A stretch of DNA of 64,000 nt, from positions 1,364,001-1,428,000 of the forward strand of contig NW_026570231.1 in assembly GCF_019649055.1 (NCBI RefSeq). The letters run 5' to 3'. The stretch is from Paramacrobiotus metropolitanus (taxonomy: Eukaryota; Tardigrada; Eutardigrada; Parachela; Macrobiotidae). A program made the translations under genes and the position numbers. The first letter of the stretch is position 1. The number at the start of each line of letters is the position of its first letter. The notes under the pieces were generated by a model. The model worked only from the letters and a program-made list of their open reading frames with translations, did no database searches and was not told the DNA's origin. Shown piece after piece: positions 37,700 through 50,800 of this stretch.

Positions 37700-39640
37700 A
37701 CTTTTAAAGGAAATTAAAATGATGTTATCGAACAACAGTTTTCAAGAACTGTGTCCGTATCCATACTGATATGGCAACCAGGATATTCGCAGACATTTTA
37801 GTGCAGTATATCGCGCCAATGAGTTTATATACTTGTACATTGAAACCGTTTGCCGGAGACATCGTTTGATAACCGCGTAAAGTGCTTGCATGCGCTGTCT
37901 GGTGCAGTGTCACGCTGTCTCTTGTTCTCGACTTTTACGCCGTGCTCTCTCTGCCGCAGTGTCTAGCCAGTAGCCACCTGCTCGCATAGTCGCGATGCAA
38001 GCTGCATCCCGCTCAAGCGAGTTGTTTGACCATCCACTGGTCAGTCTGCTGCACTGCTCTGTCTGCCTGCACTATTGTAGGTAGAGCGGCAATGGCCAAT
38101 TGACTGACTTAACTCCACCATTTGCTTGTGTAATTACCAAAACGGCGCTTTCGACGGAAATCATTTTACTATATAATAAAAGAATAAGAGGAGGTGTGGT
38201 CACCGTGTCTGCGCATCCATTCCGAACGATACACTGGATCAATTAAGATACAGTATATATATTATTCGGTAGCCGTAACTTGGTAAGCTTTACAAAATTA
38301 GTTTGGTTTGAGGAGATAAATTCAATTTAGATATATATGCAGTTTATATGCAATTTACGGAAAACTGGGATAGATACTGTTTCCGACAGTGCAACTGAAA
38401 GCACCGATCAGCAGTTAGACCAGCCAGCAAAATGCCAGCCCACCTGGTCGCTGCTCATTATAATCACTGACATTCCAAGTCCCTGGAGAGACTATAGCGA
38501 GGGTGATAGAGGATAAATTAAAATAGGACCGCTATGTCGTCAATGTAAACCGCCTTTTCACAAGCCGAGGGCCTTGAGCGACCGGGTTTTGGATTATTCA
38601 TGCGAAGCATGCGCAGCTTGCTGTATGCATAAGCTCGAGTTGAGTGAATGGGAAAAGGTACGCCTCTTTCACTACGTACCGCATCAGGGAGGCGTGTCAT
38701 CCACCCACAACTTAGATCTCAAAACTTCGCAACTCAACCCAAAATTCATGACTCATTTCATGACGCAACTCATGGCTCAAACCACAACTCATGTTTCAGT
38801 ACTCAGCACCCAACTTCTTCATGACTCTTCAGTAAATTATTATGTAATTTATCAAATGAGTTGTGCTTTTAAATATGACTGATTGTCAGCCAAGAGCTTT
38901 ATTTAATCATTATTTATTCTTCTATTTATTTAAAATTCGTATTTAAATAAATGAAAAAAATGGAAACGTAGTCAAAAGTAGCCTGCTTCGCATATTGCCA
39001 ACCACTGGGTTTGGCAGCTCTAATGATTTGATTATAATATCGCACGATGCAGGCGACCATCCGGCATGCGGTCACAGTCGCTGCGCACGCACACAGACAG
39101 CCGGCTATTTGCGTTATAAAGGAAGCTGGAGACACAGTGCTGCCGACGCCTCTCTGTTTCCTGTCAATCAACTGACCAGCACCGCGTACGAATACGTACG
39201 GTTGCTAAAGCCGTTTTAAAATGCAGCGGTCGACACAGCGCAGACAGCCCTGGAACAATATTATTATACTGCACAAATTAAATCGTAACTGTAAACACAT
39301 ACAGTTTGGACAGTACATCACTCAATCCGAATTAAAAAGCGGGGCGTCCCCCGTGGGGACTGTTCCGAAGGACGGGTTTTATACTTTTATCACATAATAA
39401 CTGCAAAAAACTTCTGTTGTGGAGTTGTTTACTGGGAAGACTGCCTGAGTGCAAGCTGGACGGCTATTTTAACGAAATAGTCTGCGGCAAGTGCAACCAC
39501 CTCGCGTACGCGCATACGTGTATTAGTCTCGACTTTGGGTACCTGATTCCGACTGCCACTATCTCCAAAACTTGCAGCATCAGTTTTTCGTTGTCACTTT
39601 AACGAACCTTCCCAGTTAATGTTTCAGAATAGAGAATAAA
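37700..39640. other. intergenic, no gene supported
   Basis: AT-rich sequence with short ORFs only. A cluster of AACTCA/ACTCAT-rich short repeats lies at about 38700-38830 (CAACTCAACCC, ACTCATTTCATGACGCAACTCATG). Nothing else that I can name. Confidence 0.4.
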
Positions 39641-39870
39641 ATTTTAAAATTTTTTGATATTTTGAAAGTAGGTTTTTATGGAGAACCAAGAAAGTTAGTT
39701 TTGTTTTGGTTTCTCGTAGACTTAGCATAGGTCCGTCCGATGGAGGCGTTGCTTGCACCCTATGCTATGTCTAACAGTCTACGAGAAACCAAACAAGCAT
39801 AACTTTCTTGGTTCCCCACAAAAAACACTTATCAGAGATCAAAAAGCGTCAAATTTTTCTTTCTATCTTC
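39640..39870. mobile_element. hairpin-type inverted repeat element (MITE-like)
   Basis: GAACCAAGAAAGTTA at about 39682 and TAACTTTCTTGGTTCC at about 39800, with GGTTTCTCGTAGACT and AGTCTACGAGAAACC inside, form arms of at least 60 bp around a loop of about 30 bp (GTCCGTCCGATGGAGGCGTT). Weaker complementarity reaches about 90 bp. Confidence 0.7.
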
Positions 39871-40212
39871 TGAGATGTTGGTTAGGAAGTTTTATAGAAA
39901 GGTAAACGAAAAACTAGTGCTTGAAACTTTGGATCAACTGACGATGACATTCAGTGCGTTCTTTCACTGTTCACATACATGCTCCACCTCTGCATCTCTG
40001 CCCATCCTGAGTTACAGCATTTCTGTCTCTCTTGAGTTTACAGAGTAAATTTCTCTCTATTGTCAGTAAACGTTCTGTCTGTCCTGTGTTACAAACTTAC
40101 AAGTTACAATATGATTCGACATGGATCCATACCTACAGGTATATATATACATACATATATATATACCCGTGGACGTATGCAGCGCTACGTCCTTCGGAAT
40201 ATAGCACCTAAG

Positions 40213-41348
40213 ATTATGACGAGCCGTTCGGGCAAAAAGGTTTTATGTATGTTAAGTTACTAATAATATGATTGTTATGATTGCCATGTTACTCCTGTTA
40301 CGCTTGATATGTACGTTAATTACTTTATGTTACGCATGATACTGTTTTGTGTTTCATTTTGAATTTTTAATAAATTATATAATTATAGTTCGTTCGACCT
40401 ATTTTCTTATGGCATTGTAGGGCTAGATGTATTGAATGTAAATGATTCGTAGTCGTCGTAGTCGTACAATATACATGGTCCTGTCATCATACATAGGAGG
40501 TCACTAATTATAGGTATAACGCGCAATGGTGATGCCGACCTGCCCAAAGTTTATGAAATAGTATGGCGATTTGCCGAGTAACGTAACCGGGAAAAGGTCA
40601 CAGCGCAGAAACGTGTGCTGTATGTTTGTTGTAGTGTACTGAATGGGTTTTAAGCGAAACCGTAAGTTATCGTTGTACCACAACCAAAGGTTATAGAACT
40701 GATGACACGATAGCAGTTTTTGCAATAAGACTGTGCTTTGACGCCTGCGCACTTTGGTTTGACCTGATACAGTTTCTATATATTTAGAGAAGAATAATTT
40801 TATTATTTAGTTGAAATTTCTAGGAAATCTTTCGGTAAAATCGTTCGATGGCTTCGCGCGAGAATTGCCATTGTAATGTGATTAGAAACACCGTTCAAAC
40901 ACGTATGCAAAAGGGAATTCAAACTGTTATGAACGCATAACTACTCATGCACACGGACAGCGCTTTCGGCTGTGGGTTTTACCCCCTTTTTGAAGTTCAC
41001 TGTACAAACATGTGAGATTGTCTATATCATACCGTAGCCAAGAACTGTGGTTTGGTGCTAAGAACACGGTATCAGCACCCTCCGTTCGAACTTCGAACAA
41101 ACATTAAACGTGCTCTCGCGAATTTTTAAGAATTCTGGCCCTTAATTTAAAGTTATGCAAATGTAATTTAAATTTAATGTAAATGATTTAAAATGATATA
41201 TCGTGTGCAATATAACATGCATAAAAGGTGTAACAGAAGTAACATAACACAGACAACAAGCGTAAAAGAAGTAACATGACAATCATAACAAGCATATCAT
41301 AAGTAACATAACATACATAAACCTTTTTGCCCGAACCGGTCGTCATAT
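40213..41348. mobile_element. TIR element of about 1.1 kb with ~190-bp inverted ends
   Basis: The left end GTTCGGGCAAAAAGGTTTTA at about 40227 and the right end, read from its complement, GTTCGGGCAAAAAGGTTTAT at about 41338, start inverted copies. Both continue as TGTATGTTA(A/T)GTTACT and as repeated GTTAC/TTACGC words for about 190 bp. The interior has no transposase ORF. The TTACGC/GTTAC-rich ends are partly internally repetitive. Confidence 0.65.
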
Positions 41349-41882
41349 AACATCCTGCCTCCCTTTGGTGTATCTCTGTCTTGTGCGTATTGCTTTCTTT
41401 TTTTGGTCCTTTTAACTGTATGAACTGGTTCTGTAACAGGTTTCTTAATGCTGGTAGAATGGCTTATGAAACGACGAGTTGATAACCCCTTAGTGAAAAG
41501 CGACAATCATAATTCTCAGACTGCGTTGTATTTGTAAATTGTATGACAGTTAATCTGCTACGTAATAAAAGATGATACAATTAAAAAACGTTATTCCGTT
41601 TGTATAAAAGGTTCGGTTTGGTTAGAGCCATGCTGCAATCAGCAGGTATCCTAGCAGCTATATATAGCATAGAAATCCAAGGCAGAGAAAGCTGAATTCT
41701 TTCTTGAACTTGGACTGATCCAGTCAGGTAATCCTTTGGCTCTGCAGAAGAAGGTTATAATAATTAATTAGACTGCATTCTCTAAATCTCTAGCCATAAT
41801 AGTATTATGGTAGAGGGCTGTATTTCGGAAGATCTCATGATCCACTTACATGAGAGAATCGACACTTAGCCGCGGTCGCTAA

Positions 41883-44800
41883 TTAATTGTCGGTTCGACT
41901 GACAAGCCCTGTTTCTCCCGCCCATTCGGTATTTGATTCAATTCGGCTTTCAGTTGCATCTAGCTGCTCCGTACAGAGGTCTAGAGCCGTACCCGCCACA
42001 TTATCCAGGATATTTGTATCTGGTAATGCAGTGGTGACGGTTTCCAAAAGGTTCACGCCAAGGTTATCATATTGCATTTCTTCTGGCAACAGCGATGTTA
42101 TCAGACCCGAGACCTTCGTGTCCATACCGGCGACTTGAGGCAGCGCGATTTCTTTGCTTATTATAGCGCTTACACACCCAACCACTGCTTGGTCCAATCG
42201 ATTATCAGCGCCTTTTTTATTCACAGCCGCCACACCAACATTGCCTTTCTTTGCTGCTAACGCCCCTGCCGACTTGGATGCCGTCAAACCAACCGTTGCA
42301 TTACCGTGCTTCAACCTTGCGCCAATGGCTCCACGTGTGCTTTGTTGAAGGTCGAGCGCGGTATTTCCGCTTTTCGCTCTAAAACCGGTACCGTCGCGCG
42401 TATTCCGATGCACGGTAACGGTTGTGGCACCCTTTTCGAAATTTCCTTGAACTCCATTCTTGTCACTTTTAGCGTTGAAACGTGCTCCATTCGCTTTCAA
42501 CTGTCCTGTTACGTTGTTCTTATCAGCCGCAATGTCAACGGTGGCATTTCCATGTCTGCCGTGCAGAGTAGCTCCGTTCTTGTTCCTAGTCGCTCCAATA
42601 GCCATACCGCTGTGTTCCGCATTTACCGCAAAATGACCGTTACCGCTGTTGTTTATGCCGACCTTGGTTTTCCCTGTTGCTAGATTGAGAGACGCACCAC
42701 TACTAGCATTCGTAGAGTAACCAACAGTGGCTCCTTCGTGTTTAACGCTCAAAGAATGCTCCGCATCATTGGCGTTGAACGTCACAGCCGTTTCGTCGTA
42801 TCCCGCGTTCATGCTTAAACCTTTCTCGTTGCTGTCAGTAACCTTCAAGTGCGATTTCCCAACACCCACGTCCAATGCAGAACCGGAAGCTTTCATGGAA
42901 TAACCAATTCGGGCCTCACCATGCGACGCTGAAAGAAAACGTCCGGAGGCATCATCACCAAGTTTAACTGCCGTCTTCCCACTTTTTGCCCCCATTACAA
43001 ATTTGCCATCGCGGTTCGCAACATTAAAGTGGTTATCGCCAACTTTGGCACCAAGCGTGGTGCCGGAAGAATTTTTCGACAAATTAAACTCGGCATCGCC
43101 GTGTGTCGCTGTCAGAGACGATCCGGATTGGTCAATTCCGAATTTAACAGCTGCTTTGCCGGCGCCTGCATCTATCCCCAGTTTTCCGTCACTGTTGCCG
43201 CTAACACCGAGATGAAAATCACCTGCTCCGGCATGAAATGCCGTGCCGCTGTCTTTCGCAGTCAAATCCAAATTGGCATCGCCGTGTCTGGCCGAAAGAG
43301 AACTTTCTCCGTTTTGTTTACTGAAGTTAATGGCTGTATCTCCACTTCCAGCGTTAATGTTAAGTTTACCGTCCCGGTTACCACTAATATTCAAGTGTGA
43401 CTGGCCCATATTAGCGCTGAAGTCGCCACCGTCCGCATTACCTGAATAACCGACACCGCTGTCACCGTGCTTCAGATAAGCATAATTTCCGGAATCAGTC
43501 GCACCAAAGGCCACAGCGGTAGTGCCGCTAACGGCACCCACACTGAATTTTCCGTTATTGTTGCTGTTGACATCAATCCGCGAATCTCCCGCATTTGCGC
43601 TAAAAGTACTGCCGTCTCTGTTCTTGGAAACACCAAATCCGGCACCTTCATGGGATCCTCTTAAATAACCGCCAGACTTTTCCGACCCGAGCGCCACGGC
43701 AGTTCCCCCGTGTTGTGCACCAAGATCAATCTTCCCGCTTTTCGTTGCTCCGAGCGAAACGCCAGAACCGCCAATGACGGTTTTAACTGAGCCGCCATCT
43801 TTTCCAGCTGCTACACTAATGTCGACATCCCCATGCTTGGCTGTAACCGATCCGCCGGTTTTGTCACCTTTGACGCCGTATTCGAATTCACTGGTTTTGA
43901 CTTTAACATGTCCACCACCATCTTTCAAAGAATATCCCGCAGATACATCCGTCTCACCCATGCGAAATCTAGCACTGGCGCCGTCTTTCTCGCCGTAGCT
44001 GAAACCGGCTTCGAAATCAGTCCAACTGAGATTCGCTTCGATCTTACCTTTGTCAAGAATGAGACCACCTCCCACGTCGTTGACCTTGACCATGGCTCCG
44101 GTCTGGCTAACGTGCACCTTGACACCGACGGAGGACTTGTGCTCCTCTGTGACTATGCGCCTAGCTTGCGCATTGCGATTGATGGCTGCGGAGTGATACT
44201 TTTCCGCCACTTTTCCGGCCGATGATGTTGATGCGATCGTTGCCTGCACTTTGCCTTTGCGTTGATGGGACGCTTTAGAATAACCCGCGGAATACGAGTT
44301 CACTTGAGGATTCACCGATAGTGCCCAGGAATTTGCGCTGTGGTCCAAATACTCGTCGACATCTTTCGTTTCAACTTTCTCAACAACATTTTCAATGTTC
44401 GCGTCGGACGTGATCGAAGCGCCGGTCAGCAAAGCCTTTTTTATTCGCAAATCACTGGAGCGTAGCGATTTCCTTGCATGAATTCCGGAGATTTGATCCA
44501 CGTGCCCGGACTTTGTTTGACTGTCGCTCATATCAAACCCTGGAATCGGAACTGGAAGCCCGCTCACCATCACGAAATTGTAGTCCAAAGTGTTCTTTTT
44601 GCTGGTTTCTTCGCTAGTCGATAGATTCGATGTCACGTCCAGGTTTTCGATATCCCCCGTAACTTCGTCCGCACTGAGATTGGCATCGTGCATAGCCAGA
44701 TTTTTGACATTCTTAAAGGTGACCTTACCGCCAACGGATACGATCTGGTTCTGGTACGTGGACGCTGTCTTTGCGGACGTCTCCTCTGTAAACGAAAGAC

Positions 44801-47800
44801 ACATACTTAAACCGGAAAAAGACCCTTCGAAAGAGTGCTCGTTGGATTGTGACCGCAAGTGGGCGCCGGTGAATTTCACATCCTCCGCATCAATCTCCAT
44901 GTCGTCAGACACGTCAAAATTCATACTGTTTTCCACGTGAAACTGCTTGGCTTTGACGTTCAGCCTTCCCACGCTGAAGCTGTTGCCAGCCAGTCGATCT
45001 TGCGTGGAACTGGATTCCTCGGTTCTGTAGCCGACCGATCCAATACCGATCGTCAACCCGGACCATTCCCTGGATTTCGTATCGGTCAGAATGCGCTCTT
45101 TAATCTGCACTTTGCCCTGCTCCGCTATTAAGTTCATTTCACCGGCTGCCTTAACTGTGGACCCTTCGATCAGGATGTCGCCTTCTTTGGAGATGATAGT
45201 ACTGGGATCGTGACCTTTACTGACCAGACTGCTTCCGTGACCTAACTGTTGTGCATCATGTTCCGTTGATTTTCGCAGTCCCCACCACGTGCTTTGATTG
45301 GTCGTGGCACGACGGGTGGTGACGATGTCCAAGAGTTTGACGTCTTTTCGGGCGCTCAAGTAGTTGGATTCTGCCGCGTTTATATTGGACGCAATACTGG
45401 TAATCCCGCCGCTTTTTGCCACCATTATATTCTTGCCGCCAGACTGGATGTCGGAGCCGTCAACTTCGGTCCAAGTTGTAGTCGTTGTGGTTTTTTTGTA
45501 ACCGAGGAATCCCGATCGTTTCGTTTCGGTGGAGGAGTAATCCGTCGTCTCGGCTAAGATATTGATGTCCTTTTCAGCAGTCAATATATTGTCTGCATCA
45601 CTTTTAAGTTTTGATGCTTTTACGTTTAGATTGTTCCCGGCGTCCATTCGGAGTCCCATTTTTCTCCCAGCGTCTCCATACGCTTTCCCGGCACCACCCG
45701 TAACTGTGCTGGCTTTCGCCCGTTGTCCGTGGTGTTTCTCAGCGAGAATGTTAATATCCTGCTTTGCCTTCATTTCGACGCTACGGCCACCGGACACATG
45801 AGCATTGGTGAGAGTTATGGACTTTTCTTCTGACTCCATGCTCACATCCTGATTGGCGCTGGCTCTTGACCCGGCCTCCATGTTGATGTGACCTTTTGCT
45901 TTGACAGTTAAATCATTCTTGGCTGCAAGACTGGCGTTTTTCTTTACACTGACATCTCCGTCCTTTGCCCTGATGGCTAAATTTTTGGCTGCCACGTTCC
46001 CGATGACATCCACCGTTTTTCCTAAACCAAACAGTGTGCAATGGATGTCCAAATGTTAAAAGGACATTACAGACGACTATACCAAGCACTGCAGTTCGAC
46101 AAAGATCAGAAATACGACTCTTATTAGTTTGACAGGACATATGGCTACGGAAAGCTTTGGCTAGAAAACTTTTTGATGCAAGAATCTGTGCCTCACAACA
46201 AGTTATTATGGTTCTTAGTAGCACTGTTTTTGAAGTCTTACCTGTGACACTCAAGTCGTATGGTTTATTGATCGATCCAAGGACAATCGCTTGGTCCGTA
46301 ACGGCTAAATCGAGTTTATCCGATATCTTCATCGCTGCAAACGCACCACTACCATGCAGCAGCTTGAACAGCTCGTCCTTTTGCATTCTCTTGGTCTCCA
46401 GTTTTAACGAATCAAACTCGTGATCCGCATTGCCGCCAGCATATTCCAGCTGTACCGTAGCTGCACCAGATAAAGTAGCCTTGTCAGCAGCAACTTTGCC
46501 GGTAAGACGCACCGCTTGTTCATGGCTTTTCGCATCCAGGTCTTTCGCTTTGATCTTTGCTAGGGTGACATCATTCTTGGCGTCTGCTATCAAGCTGTCA
46601 ACATCCACTTTCGATGCGGATATTGCACCCTGCTTTGCCTCAGCCTGTAGGGTTTTCGCTTTGACGCCAGTGGCGCTAATAGATCCTTCTTCGGAAGACG
46701 CGAAAATGTTTCCTCCTTTTACACCAACAAGTCCGATGTCGCCCTTTGCCTTTGCTTCTAATTCTTCGGCATTCACGTCTTGCGCATCAATTTTCGCCCC
46801 CGACAACAGCACAGTGTCTGTTTTTGCTCTCGACAGACTCACGTCGCCGGATTTTGAAGTTAACTTTGCTAGTTTGGCGTTCAAGATATTGTTAGCTTTA
46901 AGGGATTTATCCACCTGAAATACAATGATGTGTAATGGCAGTTTCTATAAAGAGACGGCTGATAACTAAATAATATGATAAACTAAAACGACTAAATAAT
47001 ATCCAAAGCTTTTGATCGGCTCATTCCCTCTAAATTTATTTGGCCTACTTTTATTGCAGTAATTACCGTATTTTGCAATTAGTGACCGAATATTTTAGTA
47101 TGTTTTGGGAAAGGTAAGATTTTGAAAAGATGTGGTTATTATTTTTCCGGAAAAAAATTTACAATATTTTTAAAAGAGTATTGCAAAACCGACTCTTAAT
47201 GAGGTCTTTTTGTCTTGGTAACTGACCGCTTTTAAACTGGCAAAAGGTCATTACGCGATATTCCTTTTTTGCGACCGTTCGAAACTGTTGAAAGGTTTAC
47301 GGTTTCGGCTACCTCCGTAACGAATAAAGCATTAAAATAGTATCAGTACTCGTATTGTACGTACTTCCAACAGTAGCATCTTGGCAGCGCTAATGTTACT
47401 GACATCCGCATCCTCTGCATCCATAAACACCGAGCCGTACGCACTAAGCATGCGTCCAGCCGCGGACTGTTTGATCAATTTGCTCCCGCTGATTGCAATA
47501 TCTCCAGCGCTCGACGACACTGTTCCATCATTCACCCACGATTCGACAAACATAGCCGTATACCCCGCTCCAGTCGTCATGACACCGGAATGATAAGCCC
47601 ACATTCCACTTTCCTGCACTCCTTTCTTCGTCGGATCCGCCGCTTTAATTCCAGTAAACCCGAATTGCTCGTGCAGTGATTTGAGTTTTCTGATACCCTT
47701 GTTGTACAATTCCCGGGCCAGCTTTGGTACCTGTAGCAATCGCTCTTTAATAGATGAAATGTTCTGGAAATAGCTATTGGCTTCCATCAGTTTTCCGACT

Positions 47801-50800
47801 AGTTCCGGTACGTCGAACGTCTGAATACCGCTAGTGTTCATTTTGTAAACAATATCCCGGGTTCCTGCGTACAGTTTCACAACATCTCGCAACTCGATTT
47901 CTGTCCGTCCCGTTGAAGCCGAAACTGATTGGATCGATCGCTGAATATCGCCCAGCGACGCAGATGATGATCTCGTTGTAAAATTTTGATTCAAAGCTTC
48001 AACGGTTTTTTTCCAATTCTCCAGCTGATCCTTACTCGGAGTTTCCGCTTGGGTTAGCGTACTGAATTTAAACAACAGCACCGATGTATTCTGAATGCTT
48101 TCGGCCGACATCTGGCTTCCCGAACACAAGCACACAAGCGACTTTATGTCGAGCACGCCCTGATTAGGATTGCTTCCCATTGCAGCGGCATCTCCCGTCA
48201 GCGATATGTTAAAAATAAATGGCGATGCAAAAGTCATCAGCGGTGCCCCCAACTGACCTATGTTGGCAAAGACTAAATTCGAGTGAACTGCGATTTCGTC
48301 GATAGCATCGTTCAGCCGCCCGGTACACAACAGTCCCCATCCAGTCAAGGAGGCTTTTTTGCAGTGGCTGACTTCCCCTTTCCAGGTCATCCATTCTGCA
48401 TCCGCTTCCAGGTTTTCGATTGCCTGAAATTTTCCAGTCGGCAGAACTTCCAAACTTCCTCGAGCTACTAATTCGCAAAACTGCAGTTTTCCAATGATCC
48501 CCGATACGGACAACGTCTCGACTCGTAAAGTGGCCGACGCATTCTCTACCGCTCCCTCAATAGTCCCTTCGACGACTACGGACGGCTGTTTGCTCTCATC
48601 TGCTGCAGATAGGTACAGTTTGCGCTTGATGTTTACTGTGCCAGCGATATTTATTGTTTGTGCTGATAAAAGTAAAACGGCTTCGCGCTCGATACTATCC
48701 ATCGTTACTACGGCATCTTTGAGAACAGTTGCTGACTGACAGTCGATATCGTCTGTGCGGAAATTCGTCAATGTTCCAAACTGCAAATCACCACTCTTTG
48801 CCATTACATATGCCAGGGACTGTAGTAAACTGGTTCCCTTCAACAGAAATGTTTTAACAGTTTCGTCGACGTGTAATTGTGTTACTTCGGTCGAACCGTC
48901 CATTACAAATTCAACGTGTTCGATTGCACCAGTTACATTAAGCCGGGGAATAAGCAGCGACCCATTTGCAGTTACCACAATCGACGGAGTAGCGTTCTCT
49001 GTGTTATTGTTTGACTCTTTACTGATGACCTTTACTTTGCAGCTGGCTAGGCTTACTGCCGCATCGATAATGACTTGCCCGTCAAAAATAAATGTTGTAG
49101 TTGGCTGGGTCGATTTGCTCCATTGGATCGGAATCCTTAATTTCGAGAAGTTTGAGGATTTGATTAACAACTGCTTTTGTGGAAGCATCAGAACTTCGTT
49201 TTCCGGTGTAGTGCACGCCAACTGAAAATCTGTGGCATTAGCAGCGTTGATCAGCAGATTAAAGGGCGCGCTGACCTTTCCAGACAATTCAGTATTCGGG
49301 TTGCAGAGATACTCCAGGGAAATGTTGGGTGCATGTAAAAGACCCTTTCCGTTGTTGATTCCGATCGTTAAAATGGAGAGTAAGCTTTGCGCCATGATTG
49401 TCCCACTGTTCTCGATGATGCTGTTGCAAACGACACGAAGTTCGCTCGCTGCCAATATTCCCCGCACGATAAATCCCGGGTGTGGGTTAAAATTGTCAAG
49501 GGTCGGTTGTTTTTCCTTCTGGACGACGACCATTAATGGCCCGCTGTCCACAGACATTTCGCCGCTTAGGACAAACTGGGACTCCGTTTCAGAAAATAAA
49601 TGCACGGTGGCAAGTTTGGTTTTGATCAGTCCGTGACTGTTGAGCCGATGAGTCATTTTAACGAGTAACGAGTCAGTTACAGTCAAACCATCCCAGTTTT
49701 CATCCGAATCAGCAAGGACTGTAGCAATTAACTGAATGGCAACCTGCGTAACTCCTGCCTTGGCTTGCTCCAGCTTTTCCGTGACAATCTGCATATCCTT
49801 CCCAACGGTCAGCTGATTCTCATTTCGGTAATGCTTGCAGACAACTGACCCGTTGTTTTCGATTTTCACAGCTGCCTGAGGTCCAGTTAAAAAGGACCCG
49901 CCGATGTAAGCGTCCATTTCGTTCAACATCCACTGACCGTAAATTTGACATTGTTGTTTCGCTTCCATTCGCAACAGGCCGGCAAATAAAAACGACTCGT
50001 GGTGAAAAACTGCCGAGCCTTGCAACTGTAACTGCAGCGCTTCGTCCGTAAACCACTGTCCCGAACACCGAAAATTATTGCTGCACACTTTAGCGTGATC
50101 GGTAACAGCGACAATTGCGGTCGATTGGCACAGCACATCTTCCGTGACCTTTATGAACGCTTTGTTAAATTTCACTTGTCCGTAGAGAACCAGATTTTTC
50201 CCGATTGTTATTTCTGTGATACCACCAGTCGACCAGATTGAATCGTGCTCACATACGGCAGTTCCGGTCATTGTGACCTTTAAACTTGTCGTTGCTCTCA
50301 TCTGCGCACAGTCATGCACATCTCCATCAATCCTTAAATCCAAATTCTGCGATTTGATAATCCCTCGTCGCCAGTCCATAGTTTCAAAAAGCGCTTTAAT
50401 GGTCGTAATCTTCTCCGGGCGATCCGGTCTCTGAGCCTCGTCTCGCAAGTGCTTGAACCATTCGCGTATTGCTGTCTGCGCTGGTGTTATTAAATTCTTA
50501 GACTGCTGGTCGACCATGGTCTCATTTGGATCGACATACCTTTCCAACAGCTTTGCTACCTTTTCCGGGCTTTCCTCGTTGATCGCTCCAAGCAATGCGC
50601 TACTGGTAGGCTGCAGTGACGAATCCGTTGGTGCTCCAACTCGTTTTAAATTCTTAATTGCTTTATAACCTCGGTGCGCTGAGTCGTCAGTGTTATTCAC
50701 CAAAGACAAGATGCTTCCGGTTATTTCGAGTTGTAATTCTTTGCGAGCCACAATAGTACCAAAATTACTGATGTGTCCCCGGATTATTCCTTTTATGGTA

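Noticed and set aside
41883-42400. A CdiA-type toxin tip at the C-terminus of the haemagglutinin-like protein
   Set aside because: The last ~100 residues (VVGCVSAIISKEIALP onward) show no VENN-like boundary and no toxin fold that I recognise.
43003-43998. Plus-strand ORFs opposite the haemagglutinin-like repeats
   Set aside because: Mirror images of the tandem repeats on the coding strand; no independent signal.
45200-50280. AAAGGTCA enrichment extending into the haemagglutinin-like gene
   Set aside because: About six copies seen, above chance but easily made by frequent Lys-Val-Thr and Lys-Gly-His in strand-rich repeats; not clearly the same phenomenon.
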